Assembly (NCBI GenBank): GCA_949752745.1
Contig: OX457031.1
Coordinates: 27,234,882 to 27,298,881 of the forward strand
DNA length: 64,000 bases
Reading direction: 5' to 3'
Origin: Protula sp. h YS-2021
Taxonomy: Eukaryota; Annelida; Polychaeta; Sabellida; Serpulidae
Shown here: positions 52,560-63,697 of the stretch, one piece after another
Layout: every line of letters begins with the position of its first letter
How positions within the stretch are numbered: position 1 is the stretch's first letter
Program-made: the position numbers and the translations under genes
Notes under the pieces: generated by a model
What the model was told of the DNA's origin: nothing
Databases searched by the model: none
What the model saw: the letters and a program-made list of their open reading frames with translations, nothing else

Positions 52560-54000
52560 TTTCATTAGTACTTTAACAGCGATAAAAATTTTACCTTAAC
52601 ATATTAATGCATTTACACAACTTATAAATTATGAAATTACACATTTTCTTTCTTAAAGGAATGCTTGTTTGCATGTTGGTGAAAGCTTGTTTGCATCAAA
52701 AGATGTTGTTAGATTAACCAAATTTCCTTGCTTAGTAGCATAATTTACACTTGAAAAATAACACTCCTGAAGGTTTAAGGATGTATGATTTGACATGGAA
52801 CTTTTCCATAAAGTAATTAAGCAGACACAACCACCTTAGTTTCAAGCAAATTGATAAGGAAGCAAACATAGCTATTTACACTCAATTTTGGTGCCTTTTC
52901 AGTAGAGAGCCAGAAATAATTTAAATCTTTATGCATAGTGCTTTGAGCTAAGCGAGTGTAATTCATTTGTTACTGTATTATTATGCACTAGGGTTATTAC
53001 ATGAAAGGAGCATAATCTATGCAGGGTACCAAAACCAATATAGTTGTAGGCATTCTGCTTTATACAGGCGATTTGTGCCGTCATACGTTACAATGTATGT
53101 CGTGTATGTCATAGCGCTCTTTGTTGCAAAAACGTTATCTCATGGCGTATTGTGCAACAAATTTTGCAGAGTGTTTTCAAAATATTTGACGTCATAAGAA
53201 GACGATAATGACATTGTACGTCAATAATATTTCCCGTGATCCTAGCTATCATCGTGTAGAAGGAGAAAACCAACAGATGACGAACAAATCGAAGGCAAAA
53301 ACAAGGAGAGTTTTCTTGTAAAACAGCAGTAACAGTATAAGGGGAATTAAACTTGAACTTTCAGTAAGTATAGGAACTGGAATGACTTGCTTATTTAGCT
53401 AACTAATCGAAGTACATAATATCCCGTTAATATTGTGCATATTCATGGAATAAACAGCAATCATTTCTTGCGTCACAATACCAACAAAACATTTTTACTT
53501 CTGGTTATAATTAATTTTCACGCAATTTCGCTGCTTCAAAGAGCCTTGCTTTGTACATTTATTGTTGGTACTCTCAAGACTCAAGTAATTTAATAAAGTG
53601 TGAAATAAGTTAGAAAGTGTGCTGATTATGCTTTGCTAAGGTATTACTAAAAACGTTATGTTATATTATTTTACATTGTTATATTAGCTGCATGTATGTA
53701 TTTTGAAGTAAAACGAAATTTCCATATCGCTATAAGAAATGCTTTATCAAAACTAATTTAAACTTCCTTTAAGAAGAAAACTTCGAGTCAAAACAACTTA
53801 TTATGCTGTGAGTTAATAATGTATTGTTTTAATTGTAATTGACGGCTTCTACGAAAGGGGTCACTTTAGATGTTGATTTTTGTCAAACAAATTGAGACAC
53901 CATTAATTCTGTAAATAGCTTAGTGCGATGGTTGCGTTTTTTGTCCTATTGACGTGTAAAGATTCGTGATACCGTGTTTTTAAAAACACCAGACACACTT
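52560..54000. other. Intergenic region
   Basis: AT-rich sequence between the possible pseudo-exon and the unknown secreted-protein gene. No feature was recognised. Confidence 0.45.
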
Positions 54001-54018
54001 ATTACCCTATCAAACATC

Positions 54019-54088
54019 ATGGCTTCTTGGTTGTTTTGTTTCTTCTACTTATTTCTTACGGCTTTAGCCGGAAAATGTTCTCACGACG
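54019..54088 (+). other. Alternative or duplicated first exon with a signal peptide
   Basis: The ATG frame reads MASWLFCFFYLFLTALAG-KCSHD and meets a G|GTTAAG donor in phase 1, the same phase as the main first exon at 54742-54805. Both begin M-x-SW-x-F/C-C. Joined to 55098 it would give another secreted form. GTTAAG is a weak donor, so it could be a decayed duplicate. Confidence 0.4.
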
Positions 54089-54741
54089 GTTAAGGGCATA
54101 CTAGATAACATACCAGGTAGCATCATCACGGTGCATCGTGTGTATGGCTTAGCTAAGCCCCCGGGCGGATTTATCTATGCTAAGACTCAGTATTGTACTG
54201 ATGCAAGGATAAACAGACAACACATACATATATTAGTAAGTGGTCAACTTGTTTCCATATACTTTTAAACAGATGATAATGTTTACAGTAAAGCAGGTCA
54301 ATAGTCACAATATATTCGTATGCAATTCCACAACAATATCAAGAAGTAAGGTCTTATTGTGGTGTGCCCCTTAAAACATAGTTATAGTACGTTTTGATAC
54401 GAATTAATATGTGCATTTCTCTATTTTGGAGAGTATGTGTTATCATTTTAGGCAAATTTGTCCAATGACAGGGTGGGAGTTGACATGAAAGCGGTGGTGC
54501 ATATTCTCTTCCTTTAAACTTAACTCACAAATAAACTCGCAATTATCTCATTTCAAAATTTTGATGGGTCACAAATTAGTTAATTCCTAATTTTAAAGTA
54601 ACCAGCGGGATTTTTAAAAAGAGAAACAAAGTAGGAGTTTCTTTACAGCTTGTTTATTAATGTTTTGGTGCTAAAGTAACGCCCAAAATTTAAATGTTAT
54701 GCTATGTTATTCTAGGTGGAAGCCGATTATAATATGTAACT

Positions 54742-56333
54742 ATGGACTCTTGGTTTTGCTGTTTAGTCGTATTGCTACTGATTAAGATCCAAGGCTCTGT
54801 ACAAGGTACGAATTTATATATGACCAATTCCACGGATGGAGCATAATTGCATGACTTATTTCAGCCAAAGAATATCCATAATGGATATGGATATTCTTTG
54901 TTTCAGCCAGCTGGTAGAGTCCGTGCCAGGTTTTGCATTAATTTTGCTATAATGTGAACTATACTTGCTACATGCACAGCGCATCAAAATGCTAAAAGAT
55001 GTGTCTATCATTTTATACAATGTATGACATGCACAACAAAGAAAAAAGAAGAGTGAAAAGCTACATAGCCAAATAAGTGATTCCCTTGCCGTTTTAGATG
55101 ACCACGATTATCACAATTGTCATTTTGTGATTCAAACTACTGCAGCTCAGTTACGACGTCACAATGATTTAGTGACGTCAATGGTGGACCGTATTGCTCA
55201 GTTCGAACTGCAAACTACCTTAGATGGGGTTACAGTTCCAGCTTTAGTGCTAGATATGCTAAATAAATGGAATCAAGCCGCTGAGAAAGCCAAAAATATG
55301 GCAAGGGATATGCTACACTGTATGACAGCTACCATTCCAAGAAGTTATAGAGGTAGGGCATACAGACGTATTACATGTAGTGGTATATATTGAGGTAGTA
55401 CACATAGAGGTAGTACATATAGAGGCAATGCACAAAGAGGTAGTACACAAAAATCTCAATATTCAAAATGTATTTGGTGCAAATTGTTCCTGGTGTTTTC
55501 TTCTGTGATTGCCCTTCTTAGTTTATCTTGGAGCTTGCCCAGATTTGTTCAGACAAGAAAAGAAGTTTTTCGTATAAATTCAAAAGCATTTAAGGAAAAA
55601 TTGAAACAAAAGCAGTTTTGGTCAAGGGAGGTTGGGGGGTTCAATTGAAGTAGCCAGATTATTACTTTTTTAAATTTAGAGGGGAAAGGTTGCAGCCCCT
55701 AACCTCAACATGGAAAGCCCATACTCAGGACTAAATAATCGTAGCTAAATTAACCCTGAGCAAAGCCTCAAGATTACGCATTTTCTTTGTTCATTTTGCT
55801 CGATATCTTTGCTGAAATTCTCGATATCATAACTGCGTAACGCCACATATTAATATTGTGTTCTTTTGCAAAGTGGGTAAGTCAGCTGGACTGACTGTGT
55901 TAAACAGAGCAAGTTAAGTTGAAATTAATGGCCGTTGACTTTATTGTGAGGTAACCTTTTAAGTTATATTGATTTAGTGATTCAAATGATGCAAAGTGTT
56001 CTAACGCAGCATATTTTCACCGTAACAGGATGTGCCACAGGAGTTTTCAATCACATTTGGCTGAATGGTTGGATTGCAGCCGTAGAAGACGTTTCTTGGC
56101 CTTCTTCCGGTACATCGTTTCCGATGGACGTAGATTTTGCTTTGACCGAATACAAAATAGCTTTTCAAGGCCTTATTTCAGCATGGTATCGGGTGCGCTC
56201 CTGCCTTATGTCACGTGATGATAGCCCCGGTGATGACGGTTTGAGGTTTTGGCGGGCTGCTGGTTGGAATGGCGGTGGTTGGGCGGCAAGACCCTGGTAC
56301 CATCACGACGATGTTTATGACGATGATAAATAA
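54742..56333 (+). CDS. Secreted protein of unrecognised family
   Basis: Three exons join in phase: 54742-54805 (phase 1 donor CAAG|GTACG), 55098-55352 (TAGAG|GTAGGG) and 55978-56333, giving 224 residues. Residues 1-20 (MDSWFCCLVVLLLIKIQGSV) are a clear signal peptide. The mature protein starts with a DDHDYHNCHF segment and is mostly predicted helix, with TTAAQLRRHNDLVTSMVDRI, LVLDMLNKWNQAAEKAKNM and LTEYKIAFQGLISAWYRV. Four cysteines occur in mature HNCHF, MLHCM, VTGCA and RSCLM. The C-terminus is Gly/Trp-rich, then Asp-rich (HHDDVYDDDK). No enzymatic motif or known domain was recognised. It is probably a lineage-specific extracellular protein. An alternative first exon at 54019-54088 supplies a second signal peptide in the same phase. 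Confidence 0.72.
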
Positions 56334-56334
56334 A
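56329..56334 (+). terminator. Polyadenylation signal overlapping the stop codon
   Basis: AATAAA overlaps the TAA stop (56331-56333) of the secreted-protein gene. If used, the 3' UTR would be very short. Confidence 0.4.
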
Positions 56335-56639
56335 CACGATGTTTGCAAAAAAAGTGATATTTTAATTTTTGATTTGTATTTACACTGAATTTGTACAGCA
56401 AAATTTGAAATCCCTTCTAATAACCACTATTACCAACAATTCAAATTTATTTTTGGAATAAGTATGCAGTACATTTTGAATGCTTTTTCGTACAAGAATA
56501 ATTGGTCGTCTTTTGTTTGTGTAGCTGCTGCCTAATAGGCGTTTCTGAACACGTGGTTTTGCTAGAATTCTGGATGAATTCAAAGCGATTCAAACGCCAA
56601 CTGACCACCATGCGTGCCCAAGAATTTTTAAAACGAACC

Positions 56640-56830
56640 CTAAACGAGGAGTGCTAATTTTGAAATAACACACCTTCAATAACCAAAGTCGAGTGCGAAT
56701 TCTGAAAGATCATCCCTTTTGCGGAAAAGGCAAAGTACTGAATGAAAACTACCCCCATTTTTTTAAAGATTTGGTACTCCGTGCGGACACTGTGGTAGCA
56801 CATATGCCACCAAGTGCCCCCACCCACACC
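56640..56830 (-). repeat. Inverted copy of the G-rich dispersed repeat
   Basis: The minus strand reads GGGGGCACTTGGTGGCATATG, then CTACCACAGTGTCCGCACGG and a CATTCAGTAC module. This matches the family at 41840-42110 and resembles single 31-bp satellite units. Confidence 0.55.
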
Positions 56831-57734
56831 GGCATTGACACCACTCTGCAAGACCTTCGTCTCAACCGGCATGCGGTTGCAATTTTGGAGCACTACAACC
56901 AGGCACGTCGACTCCATAACGACCAGTTCGAGCCCTTTCACAGTCACGCCAGGCTAGCCCAGCTGCCAAACCCTGGTCTACATAAAAGAACTATACACGA
57001 AAATTAATTGCTACTATGCCCACAAGTGTTGTTATTGCTGGAATACGCGCAACCAACACGGTGCATATGCCGATAACCGTTGAAAGAAGCGCTAAAGAAC
57101 TTGCAGTCGTCACAGGTAAACTTAGAACCATCGGTATATTTCGATTTATTACTCTGTGGCCTTCTAAATGTATCCAAAATCCAACGTTGACTGATATTGC
57201 CAGCTTCATAAAAAATTGTATTTTCAAATTTACAGCAAATTGATACTGGCTTGTCAATTTTACAACAAATTTCACACCAGCCAGTGTTTATTTTAACTAC
57301 AATCATCGCATAGCTACCCTGTTTGTTACAGAAATAGTCAAGCTGATCGCCACCGATATACAAATTCATGCCTTTTAAAGCTCAACCTACTTGCATGCTT
57401 CTAACGGGCTCGCCGTTAAAAAGGTTCCCTAAAAACAATTGAAATGCAAAACGTTCAGTTGTTGATGTGAGCTTCCAGCCCCACTTGCCTGTCAAATTGT
57501 TTATTTCTGATGAAATTTTCCTATATCTTATTATGGATGGCCGCTTACCCGAGCCGTGACTTCGAAAACCGACATACTGTTGACCATTTGCGTGGAATTG
57601 CCCACAACATCAGGTTTTAAATGGCAGAAAAAACTTTCGTTCTAGATAGAAAAATTTTGCATTTTTGATTTTAAGGTATTTTAAAAATAAAGACTTTGGC
57701 ATTCAAAGTAAAATAAGATATAAAAATTAAGTGG

Positions 57735-57830
57735 GGGATAGTCCTCGGGGGTAATTGTTCGGAGGGGAATTGTCAGGGGGAAGGTGTTTGAGGGGAGTTG
57801 TCTGGGGGGGGGGATTGTCCTAGACCCCTT
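57735..57830. repeat. G-rich degenerate tandem (GGGG-AATTGTC type)
   Basis: Short units such as GGGGGTAATTGTTC, GGGGAATTGTCA, GGGGAGTTGTCT and GGGGATTGTCCT follow one another. Confidence 0.7.
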
Positions 57831-58689
57831 AAAGGCATCTTAAACCGATATCTTAAAGGCATATCAAATTATATCACCGAAAAGACTGACATTTTTGTGG
57901 CATTTCTTGACAAAACTCTATTTTTATGTATTTTTATGTACGCAAGATCTCTGGTCTCAGTTTTGGTGTTGGTTTTGAACTATACACTACCATACTGGTT
58001 TCGTATGTGATGCAAATGCACTCGTACCCTTTCTGTAGCATTGCAACATGTGCTCGGGTCCATGAATCTGACTGCAAACACGCATAAGGCGACCTCCTAT
58101 CCCCCTCACCCTCCTCACCCCCAGGAAACGTCATGCCATTCGTCAGCCGCTCTATCCGTGGCTGTCCAAGGGCCCTTGCTACCTAAAAGAACTACTGTCA
58201 CTTATCGGTAAACTGCAACACCTTTCATGCTGCGTCCATTTTGGCCAGATCTTTATTAACAGACTGCTTATCACTCTATGGACAAGACTTCACTCAAGCA
58301 CCAAGTCTTCTCATAACATTGATTTAAAAATTATAAAAAATAGCAGATTTAAGTTTGAAGAATGCCTTTTATAGAGAATCAATAATGAGCATGCTACGGC
58401 GGCGCTGTGCCAGAAAATCGCTATCTTGAAATGTTATCTCTGATCTTGTGTTACAAAGTATGGGATGAATAATTCATTTTAGGAAACTTGATGTTAAAGA
58501 TCATAATGTACAAGGTTTATCATTTGCCTATGGAACATTAAGGAACAGTCAATATCAGATCTTGATAATATGATATCTTAAAGTGAATCTCTCCTAATTT
58601 TACATCAAAGGCATTTGCTTACCCTGCCGATAATCAGGTGTTACCTATTACGAAGACTGCTTTTGTCGCACCTTTAAAACAACTTGTTG

Positions 58690-58845
58690 CACAATGTGGT
58701 ATAGCCTTTGATCACTACATGGGGATCGCACAATGTGGTATAGCCTTTCATCACTACATTGGGATCGCACAATGTGGTATGGCCTTTCATCACTACATGG
58801 GGATCGCACAATGTGGTAGACCCTTTGATCACTACATGGGGCATT
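58690..58845. repeat. 39-bp tandem repeat, four copies
   Basis: CACAATGTGGTATAGCCTTT plus GATCACTACATGGGGATCG repeats at 58690, 58729, 58768 and 58807 with few changes. The 39-base period equals 13 codons and stays open on both strands, but there is no support for translation. Confidence 0.92.
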
Positions 58846-59772
58846 CATGGATGCGAACCAGCTGTGTATCTGCTCCTTACGGCGTTTCACTGCCAGTATT
58901 AAGTGGAGATACATGGAGTGGCTTTTTCAGCCGTCCATAAATATTTAGATAACGACACACGCATTCGTATCTTTTCTATGGAAGTGATGCGAAATAAAAT
59001 GGTTAGCAATGAAAAATAATGTTGTATCTATCTGGTGTTTTTCATTGCATATCGTATATTTTAAAGAAGAACGTAGAATTAAGTTAATTGTATAATATAA
59101 TTTGTCTCATTATTGGCTGACTTCTCCAGGTTCTTCTATGCAATAATTTAAAAAAAACTTCGCATTTGTTTTGCTGCTTACTAAGAATCAACGATGATTC
59201 TAAAAAGTCATAACACGTATATACATTATTTAACTCCGAGATCAAATTTGCCCTACGATTTTCGCTAATGCTTATCAAAGAATTTCATTCTATTTGCAAA
59301 TAAATCTAACAAAAAAGAAATAATTCTTATTTAATTTGCTTCGAAAATGTCAGCAGGAGAGAGGGGTAACAGTGAAACATTCAAATTACATTTGTAAAAG
59401 CATAAATAGGTGCATCACTTTAATATTACTGAAAGCAATAGTTAAGCAACATGGACTTACAAAGGAATTCATGATACTGAAAACGTTCATGTGGCATAGG
59501 AACCCTAAGCTTACTGGATGCACTCTAAGCTTTTCAAAAAGGTTTTCTGGTTGTGAAATATAGAGTGAGCAATTAGGCTACAAGCAGCGACATAAGTAAA
59601 AGTTGCATTAATGGTCCCGTGTATAGTAGGCAGTCACTGTTTCATTGTTGTGCTAACATTCATTTACCCACATCTGTCTGGTCAAGACACGGCAAACAAC
59701 ACTCCGAATTCCCCGTAATATTGATAGATGAATAAGATATGGTTAATTAGGATACTGCTCGTGAAGAATACT

Positions 59773-61413
59773 TCATACAGTCTCATCACTGTCTTCTGTT
59801 TTGGTGACGTCATTCTCATCTTCCATGACGTCACGTTTCGAGTAAGACGACGCCTTGCGCCTGCGCGAATAGGACCTGCTTTGCTCGATTTCGTCATCCG
59901 TACTTTGCTGTCGTCCGTAGTCTCGCTTGCTTGCTCTTATATAATCTCTTTTCCCCTTTTTCCTCCCCAGTGTCTCGTTTCCCGAGTCCTCGTTACTTTC
60001 CTCCTCCTCTGTACTAACGCCAATTTTATTACGCCGGAAGTCAGTCCGGGACGTCTGTTTACTGCCGCGTATAGAATCACGGAGAGAACTACCTAAGGTA
60101 CGGTCTCTGGTAGAAATGGAACCTCTTGGCGGGCGACCGATATCACGAGTGTCAGATTTTCTGCAACAGATGAATAAACATATTTTCAACATTTTTGAGA
60201 AAGCAAACATTCTATAAGTGTGCAAAGATATCTACCGTTAATTTGTATCTTCAATATTCACACAAACAAGACTATGAAGTTTCACATTTAAAGTACAAAA
60301 AAAAAAACGATTTTGCTTATATTTAATATCTTAGAAGAGGAACTATATAGCCTTGTTTCTCGTACCCCGGCCGGGTCACAAAAATAAATAAGTGGTCAGA
60401 AAGAAGTAGTCCGGCTGTGTCTAAAGAAATTCGACCTGCCGGCTGGGTGTATAAAATTTTGAAGGAATTTATATAAAAAATTGTGACTCGCAAGATCAAA
60501 TTTTTTAACCCATTCTTTGTGAGTCGAGTTGGTCACAAATACTACCTGTTGCCTTCTTCTGCTGTGTGCCCCTTGCCTTGTGACATGAGGTCGTGAAGCT
60601 GAGCACTTCCAGGTTCTACACCATGTTTGGTTATCAAATGTTTCCAGAGTGATTTCACATCTTTGTAGCATTTTGGGCAAGTTCGATTTCGGACAGAAGT
60701 TATTTTGACATGGTCTGGACTTGTCATATGAACTCGCAATTCATGTGCATCCTGTAATTGTCATTGCCAAAATTCATGCCATCGTTAATTATACAGCCAA
60801 CACTATCTTCCCACTAGAACCTTTTTCAGAAAATATGTACGATATTCCAGTTAGCAAATGAATACCCATGGCTATATCTAAGATTCCACATTGCACTACG
60901 TCATGTTAGCGTTACATTATAATTTCACCCATGCCAGTAATTTACTAATGACCCGCTTTTAGTAATATCTTTAAGAAACTTCAGTCCGAATTACAGCGAA
61001 TTTTTCAGAGACAGAGAAAGCACTTGTATCCTTGTATTGATACGTACGCCGAGTTCTGACTGGAGCGTGGCGGTACTTTGAGATCTCATCTCTACTTGAC
61101 GCTTCGGCTTTGAATCTGTAATCAAACATTGTCTGAAATATTTACTGTCTAATGCATTTGTCGGTCAATTGCATACGAACGTGGCATATGAGATTAGTGA
61201 ATACTGGTATTTTTTATTAGAAGTGTTAATCTCCTGGCTCATCCGCCACAGTCAGCTTTGAAAAAATTCTGATAAGTACACAGATTAACATTTCGGTGGG
61301 ATTCCGTCAAAAATCATAGAGTTGGAAGGAAGCATAAAATGTGCAAGATTATGTCGTGTTTCGATTGATTGACACTCTCGAAATTATCAAGAAGCGTGGA
61401 TGGTATACACACG

Positions 61414-61461
<48 letters not shown>

Positions 61462-61520
61462 AACACACACGCACAGAGAGAGAGAGAGAGAGAGAAAGGC
61501 ACACACACACACAGACACAA

Positions 61521-61618
<98 letters not shown>

Positions 61619-63697
61619 ATGTGTGTGAGGGGTAGTGGGATAAGGCAGCGGACGACTCACCTAGATACACGTCCATGAGTTTTAAACGACCCCTAAAAAC
61701 ATTTTGGGTCCATTTTTATTTAGACGCAAAGTATAGTAAATATCCCCTCCCCTCCTTTTGTGGGAAAATTCAATTTTCTCTCACTTGTTACATAAGCTGA
61801 TTCTGCATATACTTCACTTTGAGCTTTATTTTTTCTCTTCTTCCTAATAATATAATGTACAAAATACAAAAATCACTTTTCAGTAAAAAGTCTATGTAAT
61901 TCGACAAACGGCGGCATTGTTGTGACAAAACTGTCATGGCGCAACAATCAGAACCTTGCTACGCAAAAACAAAATAACAAATTTTACTTTTGAAATTAAG
62001 TTAACATTACTTATCTAGTAACGGTTTAATTAAATGACTCACTCCTCTTTCTTCTTCCTCAGTAAACAAACGACCACAATAACAACGACGATTCCTACGA
62101 GCAGCAGCGCGCAAATGACAAGCATCACTAAAACCAAAACATACACAAAAGTTAAGGTAGAAGAGTTAAAATTTAAAATGAAAACATCCAAAATTAGCAG
62201 AAGTATGGAAGAGCCTGAAAAATAGCTGCACTGGCAGTCAATGAGTAAGGATTTAAAAGTAATAAGCGATTTTATTTATTTCGAGCGCATCACAGGGTGT
62301 TCATGTGCACGTGTGCTCGTACCATGCACAGCAAAATGAAAAGAAAAAAACACGTGTTAAAAGACATGACAAAATAAAATAATAATGCGTTTCGTAACCT
62401 TTAAGATAAAAAAATCAAGCTCGCTTATATTAAATTTGATAAATTTAAATTCTTAAGATTTACTTTTTGAAAAGCAGAGTTTAAAATAATATCTTTACTG
62501 TAAAACACGTATATGATAAAGCAATAATGTACCTATATACACAGTGTTTTGGTCACTCTCGTCTTGCTTTGACTTATTGCTATTAGGCTGTCCTGCTCCT
62601 CCAGAACCACCTGAAGCTGTTGTAAGGATCTATAAAAATGCATAACAAGCTACGATAAAATCGATGCATATACAGCATTTGTATATATTTATTATAAAGA
62701 GCAAAACTGTGTAGCTTTTTTGCCTATAGCTTAATTTCAGCATTTTTAATTATTAGTACGTTTTATTAATAAGAAATGTGGAATAGCTAACAAAATGCCA
62801 CATACTTGTTATGCTTGGTGTCAAAATTCTAAAAGCAATTAACAAGTAAACGATCTTATGTTCGTTGGTTCATACATTCATTTGCTCCCATTCTTTATTT
62901 GCCTTTCTGTGTTTCAAACGAGATATAGTTTTGCAGTTTTTACCTAGAATGTAGACTATACCTTGAAATCTAGATCTACAGTCTTTATATATATTCTATT
63001 AGTATCTTTAACTTCAACGTATATTTTAAAAATTTATTCAAGCAAGTTAAAAAGAAACACTTCTTTAATTTTCTTAAACACATATGCGAAAAGGGGCTGT
63101 AATTACAAATGAAAACATGATTGAAGAATTACCGTGGTAGAACTAGAAAAACTTGTAGAGGAAGTGGGTTCTGTGGAAGACATGGAAGGAGAGTGAATTG
63201 TGGAGCTTGAGAGAGGTGTTGAACGGGTAAGAGACATGGAATTGGTACTAATGCTGGTTGTGGATAGCAGTGACGGTGAAACAGCAGTGGTGGTACTTTG
63301 TGATGCCAGATCTGTATCAATAACAAGTATTGTTACAAAAATAATACAATATTGAAAACATTACGATGGTCGACGTCAAGTTATTTTCATGAAGGGAACA
63401 GGTCGTGACAATAACAACAGCAGCAAAACAACAGTAACAACAATAACAATAATAATAAAATGAATAAATGAATAAATAAAAATAAAGTTTAAACATTCCA
63501 GTTTGAGAAAAATGGGAGGGTTATGGGTTTGAAGGGGGTTACTGGGTATTACTTACCATACTGGCAAAAGAACGGCTTCATCTGTGTACAGGAATGATCA
63601 GTCCACATATAGGCATTGTCTTCTTGTATTGCTAGGCACTTTTCTGTATCGTCAGTTAGTGCGCTTGGTGCATAATTGGTGTATGTCCCATAATCAC
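59773..63697 (-). CDS. C-type lectin-domain type I membrane protein (3' part; 5' end off window)
   Basis: Six exons on the minus strand join in phase: 63697-63557, 63311-63133, 62629-62533, 62127-62043, 61115-61044, 60160-59773, giving 319 residues plus stop. The first holds the C-terminal half of a C-type lectin domain ([39 protein letters not shown]), with the WTDxxC and FxC motifs of the fold. A Ser/Thr-rich mucin-like stalk follows, then a Gly/Ser-rich linker, a transmembrane helix ([19 protein letters not shown]), a RKKKEE stop-transfer signal and a cytoplasmic tail of about 155 residues rich in Arg, Ser, Asp and Glu. The N-terminal half of the lectin domain and the signal peptide should lie beyond 64000. 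A role as a surface pattern-recognition or adhesion receptor is inferred. The visible half does not settle sugar specificity. Confidence 0.85.
60546..60751 (-). other. Orphan C2H2 zinc-finger exon inside the lectin gene's last intron
   Basis: The stretch is bounded by an AATTACAG acceptor and an AACAG|GTAGTA donor. The phase 0 frame encodes [11 protein letters not shown] and then [19 protein letters not shown], a C-X2-C-X12-H-X4-H zinc finger. The exon runs from phase 0 to phase 2. It does not fit after exon 5 or exon 4 of the lectin model. It would fit between exon 2 (ends phase 0) and exon 6 (begins phase 2), but that would skip the membrane helix. It may be a stray exon of another gene or of a captured element. 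Confidence 0.45.
61385..61625. repeat. Compound (GA)n(CA)n(TA)n microsatellite
   Basis: GA arrays (61419-61459, 61474-61494) and a CA block precede a TA array (about 61524-61614), within an intergenic/intronic stretch between exons 4 and 5's flanks of the lectin gene's 3' half. Confidence 0.95.

Larger units (their letters stand above)
56831..59690. other. Intergenic region with repeats
   Basis: Includes a GC-richer patch open in several frames (56831-57118), a G-rich degenerate tandem at about 57735-57830 and a 39-bp tandem repeat at 58690-58845. No gene model can be supported. Confidence 0.4.

Noticed and set aside
58648..58914. Minus-strand ORF with CSDERLYHIVRS repeats
   Set aside because: Antisense reading of the 39-bp minisatellite with no independent support.
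61314..61678. ORFs with Ile-Tyr and Arg-Glu runs
   Set aside because: GA/TA compound microsatellite inside the lectin gene.
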